From Geminicoccaceae bacterium (GTDB taxonomy: Bacteria; Pseudomonadota; Alphaproteobacteria; Geminicoccales; Geminicoccaceae), in contig JAPJRA010000021.1 of the NCBI GenBank assembly GCA_030824835.1, positions 2,249 through 16,280 on the forward strand: a stretch of 14,032 nucleotides of DNA, given 5' to 3'. The translations under genes and the position numbers were made by a program. Each line of letters starts with the position of its first letter. The first letter of the stretch is position 1. Shown here one piece after another: positions 1-6,096 of the stretch. The notes under the pieces are model-generated. The model was given only the letters and a program-made list of their open reading frames with translations. It did not search any database and was not told the DNA's origin.

Positions 1-1107
1 CTTCTCTTCATCTCGCTGGCGGCCCTGTTCACGGGCCTGCTGCATGCAGGCAGCCGTTTCGCGGCGGCGGCGTTCGCCCCGATCCTGCTCAACGCGATCC
101 TGATCGCGGCGCTGCTCCTGACCCGTGCCGAGGGCCAGTCGGCGGCCCGGGTCCTGGCGTGGAGCGTGGCGCTCTCCGGCCTCGCGCAGCTTGGCTGGGT
201 TGCCCTGGCGGCGGCACGTGCCGGCCTCGTGCCGCGCCCGGCAGCGCCCCGACTGTCGCCCGCCATGCGGCGCCTTCTCGCGCTGATCGGACCGGGCGTG
301 CTCGGAATCGGCGTGGTGCAGATCAATCTCCTGGTCAGCAGCTGGTTCGCCACCCATCTGCCGGCCGGTACCGTGGCCTACCTGTTCTATGCGGACCGAC
401 TGGTGCAGCTGCCGCTGGGCATCGTCGGCGTGGCATTGGGGACGGCCCTGCTGCCGGCCCTGAGCCTCGCCATGCGCGACGGTGCCGCCAGGGACGTGCT
501 CAATCGCGCGGTCGAGACGGCACTGCTGCTGGCGGTCCCGGCGGCGGTCGGCCTCGGCGTGCTGGCGCAGCCGATCATCCATGTCCTGTTCGAGCGCGGC
601 GCCTTCACACCGACGGCGACGCTGGCGACGGGGCAGGTGCTCACCTGCCTCGCCGTGGGCCTGCCGGCCCAGGTGCTGAGCAAGGTGCTGGCGCCCGGCT
701 TCTACGCGCGGGAGGACACACGCACGCCGGTCCAGGTCGCCGCCGTGGCATTGCTGGTGAATGTCGCGGTGGCTTGGCTGCTGGCCGGCCGGCTCGGCCA
801 TGTCGGCATCGCCGTGGCGCTGTCGGTGTCGAGCTGGGTCAACGCCCTGGGCTTGGCCTTGCTGCTGTGGCGACGCGGCGTTCTCGTCCCGGACCGGCTC
901 GTGGCGCGCCGCGGCCTTGGGACAGCGGGTGCCGTGGCCGTGATGGCGGTAGCCCTGCTGCTCACGCGGGAGTTCCTCGAGGCGGGTGCGGTCGGGCTCG
1001 GCCTCGCGATCGGCGCCGGTGCCGCGGCATTCCTTCTCACCGCCTGGCTCGCCGGCGCCCTGGACCTCGGCTCGCTCCGCCGGTTCGGTGACGCGTCTCG
1101 CGCTTGA
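1..1107 (+). CDS. murJ: Lipid II flippase MurJ, 3' part (start outside window)
   Basis: MurJ flips the lipid-linked peptidoglycan precursor lipid II across the inner membrane. The frame is open from base 1 to a TGA at 1105-1107, giving 368 residues; family members are usually about 510-530 residues, so roughly the first 150 are missing. The visible part is an alternation of long hydrophobic helices. It includes the family-typical stretch FAPILLNAILI near residues 26-36, and YFYADRL-like and LPLGI segments (here LFYADRLVQLPLGIVGVALG) near residues 129-148, which are hallmarks of the MurJ/MviN fold. The C-terminal helices end just before the stop. The stop TGA overlaps a CTTGACG sequence that may be a promoter element for trpS. 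Identification is firm from these motifs; the N-terminal half cannot be judged. Confidence 0.93.
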   Translation, partial: LLFISLAALFTGLLHAGSRFAAAAFAPILLNAILIAALLLTRAEGQSAARVLAWSVALSGLAQLGWVALAAARAGLVPRPAAPRLSPAMRRLLALIGPGVLGIGVVQINLLVSSWFATHLPAGTVAYLFYADRLVQLPLGIVGVALGTALLPALSLAMRDGAARDVLNRAVETALLLAVPAAVGLGVLAQPIIHVLFERGAFTPTATLATGQVLTCLAVGLPAQVLSKVLAPGFYAREDTRTPVQVAAVALLVNVAVAWLLAGRLGHVGIAVALSVSSWVNALGLALLLWRRGVLVPDRLVARRGLGTAGAVAVMAVALLLTREFLEAGAVGLGLAIGAGAAAFLLTAWLAGALDLGSLRRFGDASRA

Positions 1108-1132
1108 CGTCGCCGCGGCCAGCGTGTCCTAA
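1104..1132 (+). promoter_or_regulatory. Weak candidate sigma70-type promoter for trpS
   Basis: A TTGACG hexamer (1104-1109, five of six to TTGACA, preceded by C as is common in alphaproteobacterial promoters) overlaps the murJ stop. Seventeen bases downstream lies TCCTAA (1127-1132), a poor -10. It is listed because the 61-base murJ-trpS gap is the first non-overlapping junction and the -35 is good. The -10 is weak, so this is a guess. Confidence 0.22.
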
Positions 1133-1168
1133 CGCCCTCGATTTCCCGCAAGTCACGAAAGCCGTTCC

Positions 1169-2167
1169 ATGCAGGGCCGCATCTTCTCCGGCATCCAGCC
1201 GACCTCCGGCATCCATCTGGGCAACTATCTGGGGGCCATTCGCCACTGGGTCCGCCTCCAGTCGGCCTATGAGTGCATCTACTGCCTGGTCGACCAGCAT
1301 GCGCTGACCACCCTGCACGCGCCGGCCGAGATGCGTGCGAACACGCGGGAGGCCGCGGCGGCGCTGCTCGCGGCGGGAGTGGACCCGCACCACTCGATCC
1401 TGTTCGCACAGAGCAGTGTCCCGGCGCATGCGCAGTTGGCGTGGGTCTTGAGCTGCGTCAGCCCGCTGGGCTGGCTCAACCGCATGACCCAGTTCAAGGA
1501 GAAGGCGGGGAAGGACCGGGAGAACGCGCCGGTCGGCCTCTACACCTACCCGGTCTTGATGGCGGCCGACATCCTGGCTTACCAGGCGACCCATGTGCCG
1601 GTGGGCGAGGATCAGAAGCAGCATCTGGAGCTGGCGCGTGACATTGCCGGCTCCTTCAACCGCCGCTTCGAGGTCGAGCTGTTTCCGCTGCCGGAGCCCA
1701 TGATCCTGGGCGAGGCGACCCGCGTGATGTCGCTGCGCGACGGCACCAAGAAGATGTCCAAGTCGGACCCCTCGGAGCAGTCGCGGATCAGCCTGATCGA
1801 CGATGCCGACGCAATCGCGCTGAAGATCCGCCGCGCCAAGTCGGACAGTATTCTGGGCGTTTCCTATGATCTCGAGAAACGGCCCGAGGCCTCGAATCTG
1901 CTGACCATCTTCGCGGCGCTGGCCGAACGGCCGCGTGCCGAGATCGAGGCCGTCTACGCCGATACCAGCTTCTCCGAGTTCAAGAGCAGGCTCGCCGAGC
2001 TCGCGGTCGAGAAGCTGGCGCCGATTGCCGGCGAGATGCGCCGGCTGCAGGCCGATCCGGGTCATCTCGACCGCGTCCTGCGAGACGGAGCCGAACGGGC
2101 GGCGGCGATCGCCGAGAAGGTGCTGGCGCAGGCCTACGACGCCGTGGGATTTCTTGCCGTGCGTTAG
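1169..2167 (+). CDS. trpS: Tryptophan-tRNA ligase (TrpRS)
   Basis: Class I aminoacyl-tRNA synthetase that charges tRNA(Trp) with tryptophan using ATP in the cytoplasm. The 332-residue length is normal for bacterial TrpRS. The protein opens [20 protein letters not shown], where GIHLGN (residues 14-19) is the HIGH-type nucleotide-binding signature. KMSKS is intact at residues 195-199. The stretches [13 protein letters not shown] and [17 protein letters not shown] are typical TrpRS active-site and tryptophan-binding regions. The ATG at 1169 places the HIGH motif at the usual distance from the N-terminus. No strong Shine-Dalgarno sequence precedes it. The gene lies 61 bases after murJ and 57 before the DUF2333 gene, an arrangement seen in other alphaproteobacteria. 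No missing key residue is apparent. Confidence 0.97.
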   Translation: MQGRIFSGIQPTSGIHLGNYLGAIRHWVRLQSAYECIYCLVDQHALTTLHAPAEMRANTREAAAALLAAGVDPHHSILFAQSSVPAHAQLAWVLSCVSPLGWLNRMTQFKEKAGKDRENAPVGLYTYPVLMAADILAYQATHVPVGEDQKQHLELARDIAGSFNRRFEVELFPLPEPMILGEATRVMSLRDGTKKMSKSDPSEQSRISLIDDADAIALKIRRAKSDSILGVSYDLEKRPEASNLLTIFAALAERPRAEIEAVYADTSFSEFKSRLAELAVEKLAPIAGEMRRLQADPGHLDRVLRDGAERAAAIAEKVLAQAYDAVGFLAVR

Positions 2168-2224
2168 CAACCGGCCAGCGGCGCCCTACTTTACGGCCTA
2201 TCATGACATCGATTGGAGACCTGC

Positions 2225-3181
2225 ATGGCCGCGACGGACGACGATGGAATTGTGGAGCGGACGGGCCGTGGCCTGCGCCGGGTCCTGATTGGCCTCGGTG
2301 CGGTCGTGGGTCTTGTAGTTCTGTATTACGTCGGTGGCGCCATCTGGGTGCACAGGATCGACGACGATCCGACTTTCGACGCCGAGGTAGTCGTCCCCGA
2401 CTCCGCCAGCCGTGCCGTCGCGGTCGCCGCCGATCTGCTCGACCGGGAAGTCAATCAACACCGCTGGGTGGCGAACGACCCGTTCTTCCAGCCCGGCTAC
2501 GTGCTGGACAACATGCCGGCCTACCAGATCGGCATGGTGGGGGCGGTCGGGCGCTTCACGACCGAGTTGCGTGACCGGGTTGCGCGCGTGCGCGGCTCGA
2601 GTGCCGTCGACCCCGACCTCGAAAGTGCCGCGGGGCGGATCAACTACCCGGGCGACGTGTGGATCTTCGAGTGGTCCGGCACGCCGGTGCAGCCGAGCTC
2701 CGAGAGCCAGTATCGGCGCGGGATGGAGGATCTGCGCCGCTACAACGAGCGGCTCGCGCAGGGCAAGGCCGTGTATGAGCGGCGGGCCGACAATCTGCTG
2801 GCGACGCTGGACCGGATCTCAGGCGATCTGGGCGCCTCGTCGGCGGCACTGACGCAGGAGGTCGACGAAGGCACCAGCAACTTCCTGGACTTCAACGCCG
2901 ACAATCTGTTCTACAGCATCAAGGGCAAGCTATATGCCTACTACCTTATCCTGCGCGAGCTGGAGAAGGATTTCACGCCGGTCATCCAGGAGAAAAATCT
3001 TCAGGCCAGTTGGGCGGAGCTGCTCACGAGCCTGCGGCTCGGCGCCACGCTGCATCCATGGGTCGTCAGCAACGGCCCCCTCGACAGCGCGGCCACGCCT
3101 AACCATCTAGCGGGAGAGGGCTTCCTCCTCCTGCGGGTGCGTACCAAGCTCGAGGAGATCATCGACATCCTGCGCACCTGA
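2225..3181 (+). CDS. DUF2333 family protein, single-pass membrane anchored, function unknown
   Basis: This is a conserved proteobacterial family (DUF2333) without an assigned function. The 318-residue product has a short charged N-terminus, one hydrophobic helix at about residues 18-41 (LIGLGAVVGLVVLYYVGGAI) and a long, probably periplasmic, largely helical domain. Family-typical segments are NDPFFQPGYVLDNMPAYQ, the RADNLLATLDRISGDLG stretch, GKLYAYYLILRELEKDF, and a C-terminal PNHLAGEGFLLLRVRTKL. No enzyme motif or signal-peptidase site is evident. The ATG at 2225 is chosen because GGAGA (2215-2219) sits five bases upstream; a TTG at 2213 in the same frame would overlap that Shine-Dalgarno sequence. 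It lies 57 bases after trpS and 36 before the Nfu gene, so co-transcription is possible. The family call is from remembered motifs; function is open. Confidence 0.88.
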   Translation: MAATDDDGIVERTGRGLRRVLIGLGAVVGLVVLYYVGGAIWVHRIDDDPTFDAEVVVPDSASRAVAVAADLLDREVNQHRWVANDPFFQPGYVLDNMPAYQIGMVGAVGRFTTELRDRVARVRGSSAVDPDLESAAGRINYPGDVWIFEWSGTPVQPSSESQYRRGMEDLRRYNERLAQGKAVYERRADNLLATLDRISGDLGASSAALTQEVDEGTSNFLDFNADNLFYSIKGKLYAYYLILRELEKDFTPVIQEKNLQASWAELLTSLRLGATLHPWVVSNGPLDSAATPNHLAGEGFLLLRVRTKLEEIIDILRT

Positions 3182-3217
3182 CGCTACTTAGCGCGGTTCG
3201 CAGTGGAGCGCGTGCAC

Positions 3218-3775
3218 ATGTTCATCCAGACCGAGCAGACCCCGAATCCGGCGACGCTCAAGTTTCTGCCCGGCAACGTGGTGATGGGCGAAGGCGTAGC
3301 GGAGTTCACCGACCCGACCGAGGCCGAGCGGCTGTCGCCGCTGGCATCGCGCGTGTTCAAGGTGGACGGTGTCACCGGCGTTTATCTGGGTAGCGACTTC
3401 ATCAGCGTTACCAAGGCGGCGGACGAGGACTGGCACCTGCTCAAGCCGGCGATCCTGGGTGCCATCATGGAGCACTATCTGTCGGGCGATCCGGCCGCCC
3501 TGGCCGGTGCGCAGCTCGGCGACGGAGGCAGCTCGTCCGCGGACGACCCGACGGTGCGCCAGATCAAGGAGCTGATCGAGACCCGTGTCCGGCCGGCCGT
3601 GGCGCAGGACGGTGGTGACATCGTCTTCCATGGCTTCGAGCGCGGTGTCGTCTACCTGCACCTGCGTGGCGCTTGCTCCGGCTGCCCGAGCTCGATTGTC
3701 ACGCTGAAGAACGGCATCGAGAACTTGCTCAAGTATTACGTCCCCGAGGTGGTCGAGGTCCGCTCGATCAGCTGA
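3218..3775 (+). CDS. NifU family Fe-S scaffold/carrier protein (NFU1 type)
   Basis: Carrier that receives [4Fe-4S] clusters and delivers them to target apoproteins; it resembles mitochondrial NFU1 rather than E. coli NfuA. The 185-residue product has an N-terminal Nfu_N domain (about residues 1-90, opening MFIQTEQTPNPATLKFLPGN). After a short Ser/Asp-rich linker comes a C-terminal NifU domain (about 108-185). That domain carries the cluster-binding CxxC as GACSGCPSS, with cysteines at residues 153 and 156. The ATG at 3218 is preferred over an in-frame GTG at 3203 because GGAG (3205-3208) lies nine bases upstream and NFU1-type proteins start at this point. It sits just ahead of tsaB. A plausible client in this window is MiaB, which carries two [4Fe-4S] clusters, but that link is inference. 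Confidence 0.95.
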   Translation: MFIQTEQTPNPATLKFLPGNVVMGEGVAEFTDPTEAERLSPLASRVFKVDGVTGVYLGSDFISVTKAADEDWHLLKPAILGAIMEHYLSGDPAALAGAQLGDGGSSSADDPTVRQIKELIETRVRPAVAQDGGDIVFHGFERGVVYLHLRGACSGCPSSIVTLKNGIENLLKYYVPEVVEVRSIS

Positions 3776-3784
3776 TCTTCGTCA

Positions 3785-4468
3785 TTGCGCCTTCTCGCTT
3801 TTGATAGCTCAGGCACCGCTATCTCGGCCGCTGCCGCCGAGAGCGGTACCCTGCGTGCCCAGCGTCAGGAACGGCTGACGCGCGGTCATGCCGAGCGATT
3901 ACTGCCTTTGCTGCGCGCCGTGATGGCGGAAGCCGGTTGGGCATGGGCCGATCTCGATCTGGTGGCCGTGACCAGGGGGCCGGGCAATTTCACCGGCCTC
4001 AGGGCCGGAATCGCGGTTGCTCGAGCATTGGGTCTGGCGCTAGGCCGTCCGGTTCTGGGCGTCGGCACGCTGGAGGTGGTGGCCCAGGCCGCGGCCGATT
4101 TGCGCCCGGCTGCCGGGCTACCGATCGTGGCCGCCCTCGATGCGCGCCGCGATCAGGTCTACCGCCAGCGCTTTGCCGCCGATCTGGAGGCTCTGGATTC
4201 GCCCATGCTCGTCCCGCTGGGCGACCTGCAGCGGGCTACGGGCAGCAGGCTCGCCGGTGACCCGGAGATCTGGGTACGTGCCGGTGTCGCTGGCGGACAC
4301 GAGGTAGTTGAGGCGGACCCGCTTGCTCGGTATCTTGTGTCCTCCGCTTGGCGTCTGATGGAAGGCGGTGCGGTACCGGCGGCCGGCTTGGCGCCCCGAC
4401 CGCTTTATCTGCGGCCACCTGACGCGCGAATTGGTGCGGGAGCATCCCTGGTGGCAGCCGTCCCCTGA
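3785..4468 (+). CDS. tsaB: tRNA threonylcarbamoyladenosine biosynthesis protein TsaB
   Basis: TsaB is the non-catalytic, ASKHA-fold partner of TsaD in the complex that makes t6A at position 37 of ANN-decoding tRNAs. The 227-residue length fits the family. Visible marks are the N-terminal [16 protein letters not shown] strand-turn, GPGNFTG at residues 65-71 followed by LRAGIAVARALGLALGRPV, and ALDARRDQVY in the middle. Divergent C-terminal half is normal for TsaB. The only in-frame start near the expected N-terminus is a TTG at 3785, nine bases after the stop of the Nfu gene in the same frame and without a clear Shine-Dalgarno sequence, suggesting translational coupling. The stop is one base before the rimI ATG, the usual tsaB-rimI pairing. 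Confidence 0.95.
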   Translation: MRLLAFDSSGTAISAAAAESGTLRAQRQERLTRGHAERLLPLLRAVMAEAGWAWADLDLVAVTRGPGNFTGLRAGIAVARALGLALGRPVLGVGTLEVVAQAAADLRPAAGLPIVAALDARRDQVYRQRFAADLEALDSPMLVPLGDLQRATGSRLAGDPEIWVRAGVAGGHEVVEADPLARYLVSSAWRLMEGGAVPAAGLAPRPLYLRPPDARIGAGASLVAAVP

Positions 4469-4469
4469 C

Positions 4470-5003
4470 ATGGCAACGCAACGCAAGCCGGGCCCGGTCA
4501 GCGTGCGAACCGTTGGTCCCTTCGATCTGGGCCGGCTGGCGCGACTGCATAAGGGGTGCTTCGAAGAGGCTTGGAGTCGATCGGATCTCGCCCACTTGCT
4601 GGCGATGCCGGGGGGATTCGGGCTGATCGCCCGGCTGTTCGACGGTGGGCTCGCCAGCTTCGATGCCCTGCGCGGGGTTGGCTTTGCTCTTTGTCGTGTT
4701 GTCGGCGAGGAGAGCGAGCTGCTCTCCATCGGGGTCGGCCCGGCCTATCGTCGCCGTGGCATCGCCGGTTACCTGCTGCGTGCGAGCATGGAGCGGGCGC
4801 ACGCGCTCGATGCGCGGCAGATGTTCCTCGAGGTTGCAGTCGACAACGTGTCGGCTCAGCGGCTCTATCTAGAGCATGGCTTCGAGCAGGTGGGAACGCG
4901 GCCCGACTACTATCATCGACTGAATGGGGAGCGAGTCGCAGCCCACACGATGCGCTGCGACCTCGAGAATTGGGGCAGCTGGCCCAATCTTCCCGCAGCC
5001 TGA
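4470..5003 (+). CDS. rimI: GNAT N-acetyltransferase, RimI-like (ribosomal protein bS18-alanine N-acetyltransferase)
   Basis: A GNAT-fold enzyme expected to acetylate the N-terminal alanine of ribosomal protein bS18 using acetyl-CoA; RimI enzymes can act on other N-termini too. The 177-residue product is longer than E. coli RimI (about 148), with extra residues at both ends. The acetyl-CoA pyrophosphate-binding loop reads RRRGIA at residues 94-99, preceded by the LLSIGVGPAYR strand. FLEVAVDNVSAQRLYLEHGF is the classical C-terminal GNAT motif, followed by GTRPDYYHR. The ATG at 4470 is one base after the tsaB stop; no Shine-Dalgarno sequence is visible, so coupling is likely. An upstream in-frame start inside tsaB is unlikely. 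The gene ends 34 bases before the convergent TusA-like gene. The substrate is inferred from family and the tsaB neighbourhood. Confidence 0.92.
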   Translation: MATQRKPGPVSVRTVGPFDLGRLARLHKGCFEEAWSRSDLAHLLAMPGGFGLIARLFDGGLASFDALRGVGFALCRVVGEESELLSIGVGPAYRRRGIAGYLLRASMERAHALDARQMFLEVAVDNVSAQRLYLEHGFEQVGTRPDYYHRLNGERVAAHTMRCDLENWGSWPNLPAA

Positions 5004-5037
5004 CCGCTCCGTCGTCATCCGGCGCCAGCAGGCGGGC

Positions 5038-5274
5038 TCACCTGCGCTTGCGAATGACCAACTCGAACAGATCGCCCTCGATCGGGTGCAGACTCAAGAT
5101 TTCGTGTCCGTGGTCACGGACCGCGCGCGGGACGTTATGACGTGGTTCACCGTCTCGCAGTCTAATATTCAGTACCTGCCCGATCGCCAGTGACTCAAGC
5201 GCCAGTTTGGCGCGGACAAAGGTCATCGGACACACCTCTCCGGTGATATCGAGATCGAGATCAGCCTCGGTCAC
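5038..5274 (-). CDS. TusA/SirA-like sulfurtransferase family protein
   Basis: A 78-residue protein of the TusA fold (two-layer alpha/beta sandwich). TusA proper relays sulfur as a cysteine persulfide, for example toward 2-thiouridine in tRNA. The single cysteine is at residue 15 in ITGEVCPMTFVRAKLALE, the position of the sulfur-carrying cysteine in the family. The canonical CPxP motif reads CPMT here, so the second proline is absent. The second half, including IGQVLNIRLRDGEP and the ILSLHPIEGDLFELVIRK strands, fits the fold. The start is a GTG (5274-5272) with a weak AAAGG (5289-5285) ten bases upstream. It is the only reverse-strand gene in the window, convergent with rimI and divergent from mucR. 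Whether it transfers sulfur, and to what, cannot be told; no partner tus or dsr gene is present. Confidence 0.88.
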   Translation of the reverse strand: MTEADLDLDITGEVCPMTFVRAKLALESLAIGQVLNIRLRDGEPRHNVPRAVRDHGHEILSLHPIEGDLFELVIRKRR

Positions 5275-5310
5275 GGTACTTGTGCCTTTCTTTCATTGGC
5301 CAAAATCGGG

Positions 5311-5327
5311 CTTGCCATAATGTCAAG
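5311..5327. promoter_or_regulatory. Inverted-repeat operator candidate in the divergent TusA-like/mucR region
   Basis: The left arm CTTGCCAT (5311-5318) and right arm ATGTCAAG (5320-5327) form an inverted repeat around one central A, with seven of eight positions matching. It covers the forward -35-like TTGCCA (5312-5317) and a perfect reverse-strand TTGACA (5326-5321). A dimeric regulator binding here could control both genes. The binder is unknown; MucR autoregulation is one possibility, since MucR-family proteins commonly repress their own genes. The dyad is directly visible; its role is inference. Confidence 0.5.
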
Positions 5328-5339
5328 ACGAGTTATCCT
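5312..5339 (+). promoter_or_regulatory. Candidate sigma70-type promoter for mucR
   Basis: TTGCCA (5312-5317, five of six to consensus) is followed after 16 bases by TATCCT (5334-5339, four of six). Transcription would start near 5346, giving a leader of about 30 bases. That leader holds GAGGA (5370-5374) ahead of the ATG at 5378. On the opposite strand the perfect TTGACA at 5326-5321 has no good -10 at the right spacing, so the reverse promoter is less certain. Confidence 0.45.
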
Positions 5340-5377
5340 GAGACACACCTCTGCTTCGAATTGTCATCTGAGGACCA

Positions 5378-5809
5378 ATGACCGAGAAATTGAACCAAAA
5401 CGAGCTGCTGTCTCTGACCACAGAGATCGTGGCCTCCCACCTCTCTAATAACACCATCGCCGTGTCAGACATTCCACAGCTGATCAAGCTGGTCTACTCG
5501 ACCCTGGCGAACCAGGGAGTTGAGGAGGAGAAAGAGCAGCCGGAGAAGCTGATGCCGGCCGTGCCGATCAAGAAGTCGGTGATGCCGGAATACATCATCT
5601 GCCTTGAGGACGGCAAGAAGCTGAAGATGCTCAAGCGGCATTTGAAGACCCGCTACAACATGACGCCAGAGGAATATCGCAAGCGCTGGGCGCTGGCGGA
5701 CGACTACCCCATGGTCGCCCCCAATTATGCAGAGCAGCGGTCCAGCCTTGCCAAGAAGATCGGGCTCGGCACCAAGCCGCGCGCTCGCGGCCGCCGCAGC
5801 GTCGCCTGA
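5378..5809 (+). CDS. mucR: MucR/Ros family transcriptional regulator with a degenerate zinc finger
   Basis: MucR/Ros proteins are alphaproteobacterial DNA-binding regulators of exopolysaccharide, motility, cell cycle or virulence genes. The 143-residue product has an acidic, helical N-terminal oligomerisation region (about 1-50) and a C-terminal DNA-binding domain (about 65-135). Typical segments are YIICLEDGKKLKMLKRHL, MTPEEYRKRW, and DYPMVAPNYAEQRSSLAKKIGLG, followed by a basic tail. Compared with Ros, whose ligands are C79, C82, H92 and H97, only C75 and H88 are kept. D78 replaces the second cysteine, and R92-Y93 replace the final histidines. Other MucR homologues lacking some ligands are known to fold and bind DNA. 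The start ATG has GAGGA three bases upstream. It occupies the rimI-miaB interval where many alphaproteobacteria carry fur. Confidence 0.95.
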   Translation: MTEKLNQNELLSLTTEIVASHLSNNTIAVSDIPQLIKLVYSTLANQGVEEEKEQPEKLMPAVPIKKSVMPEYIICLEDGKKLKMLKRHLKTRYNMTPEEYRKRWALADDYPMVAPNYAEQRSSLAKKIGLGTKPRARGRRSVA

Positions 5810-5925
5810 GCGCGCTCGGGCCTGCGGCGTCGCGCGGGCACCGTGCATGCAGCGGTAACGATTCGGTCACTTATCGCTGTCATGCTGCTTCCCAGATGAC
5901 AGAGAAGCCGCGACCATCTTCCGGG

Positions 5926-5954
5926 TGCACAAGTGGTCGCCGGGCGACTATAGT
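5926..5954 (+). promoter_or_regulatory. Candidate promoter of the miaB-phoH-ybeY-corC-lnt cluster, with dyad in the spacer
   Basis: TATAGT (5949-5954, five of six to the -10 consensus) lies 17 bases after TGCACA (5926-5931, four of six to the -35). The 13 bases immediately upstream of the -10 form a perfect palindrome with arms GTCGCC (5936-5941) and GGCGAC (5943-5948) around one G. Such placement would suit an operator. The predicted start near 5961 leaves a leader of about 135 bases before miaB. Confidence 0.45.
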
Positions 5955-5956
5955 GA

Positions 5957-5973
5957 AGCCAAGTTGGTTGGCT
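5957..5973. repeat. Perfect 6-bp inverted repeat downstream of the candidate miaB -10
   Basis: AGCCAA (5957-5962) and TTGGCT (5968-5973) are perfect inverted arms around GTTGG. It falls at the predicted transcription start, so it could be a second operator half or a hairpin at the 5' end of the transcript. No T run follows, so it is not a terminator. Confidence 0.45.
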
Positions 5974-6096
5974 GATGCGAGGGCGAACGACGCTTGGCGC
6001 CGATGCGTTGTGGGGGATCAGGTTGCTGCCGTGCCTTGAAGGTGCCGAGCGTGCCCCCATGTGCTCGCTACCATGCAGCCAGCTGACCGCGGTCAC

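Larger units (their letters stand above)
5810..6096. other. mucR-miaB intergenic region
   Basis: This is the longest non-coding stretch in the window (287 bases). The first half holds nothing I can name: there is no hairpin followed by a T run after mucR, only a small bulged dyad (ACCG...CGGT around TGCATGCA, 5840-5856). The second half holds the candidate miaB promoter and two inverted repeats listed separately. No small ORF with a convincing ribosome-binding site was seen. Confidence 0.6.

Noticed and set aside
159..1091. 310-codon forward frame inside murJ
   Set aside because: Out of frame with the hydrophobic MurJ helices; Arg/Gly/Pro/Ala-rich, no domain.
1037..2170. 377-codon reverse-strand open frame opposite trpS
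   Set aside because: Shadow of trpS; no recognisable domain and it covers the whole of a well-supported gene.
2164..2192. Promoter TTAGCA-17-TACTTT ahead of the DUF2333 gene
   Set aside because: Four of six and three of six matches are what chance would give; the short gap fits read-through from trpS just as well.
5004..5037. Bidirectional terminator between rimI and the TusA-like gene
   Set aside because: Only a four-pair CGCC/GGCG stem is visible, with no T run on either strand.
5840..5856. Small dyad around TGCATGCA downstream of mucR
   Set aside because: Bulged and short, with no T run and no promoter nearby; probably chance.
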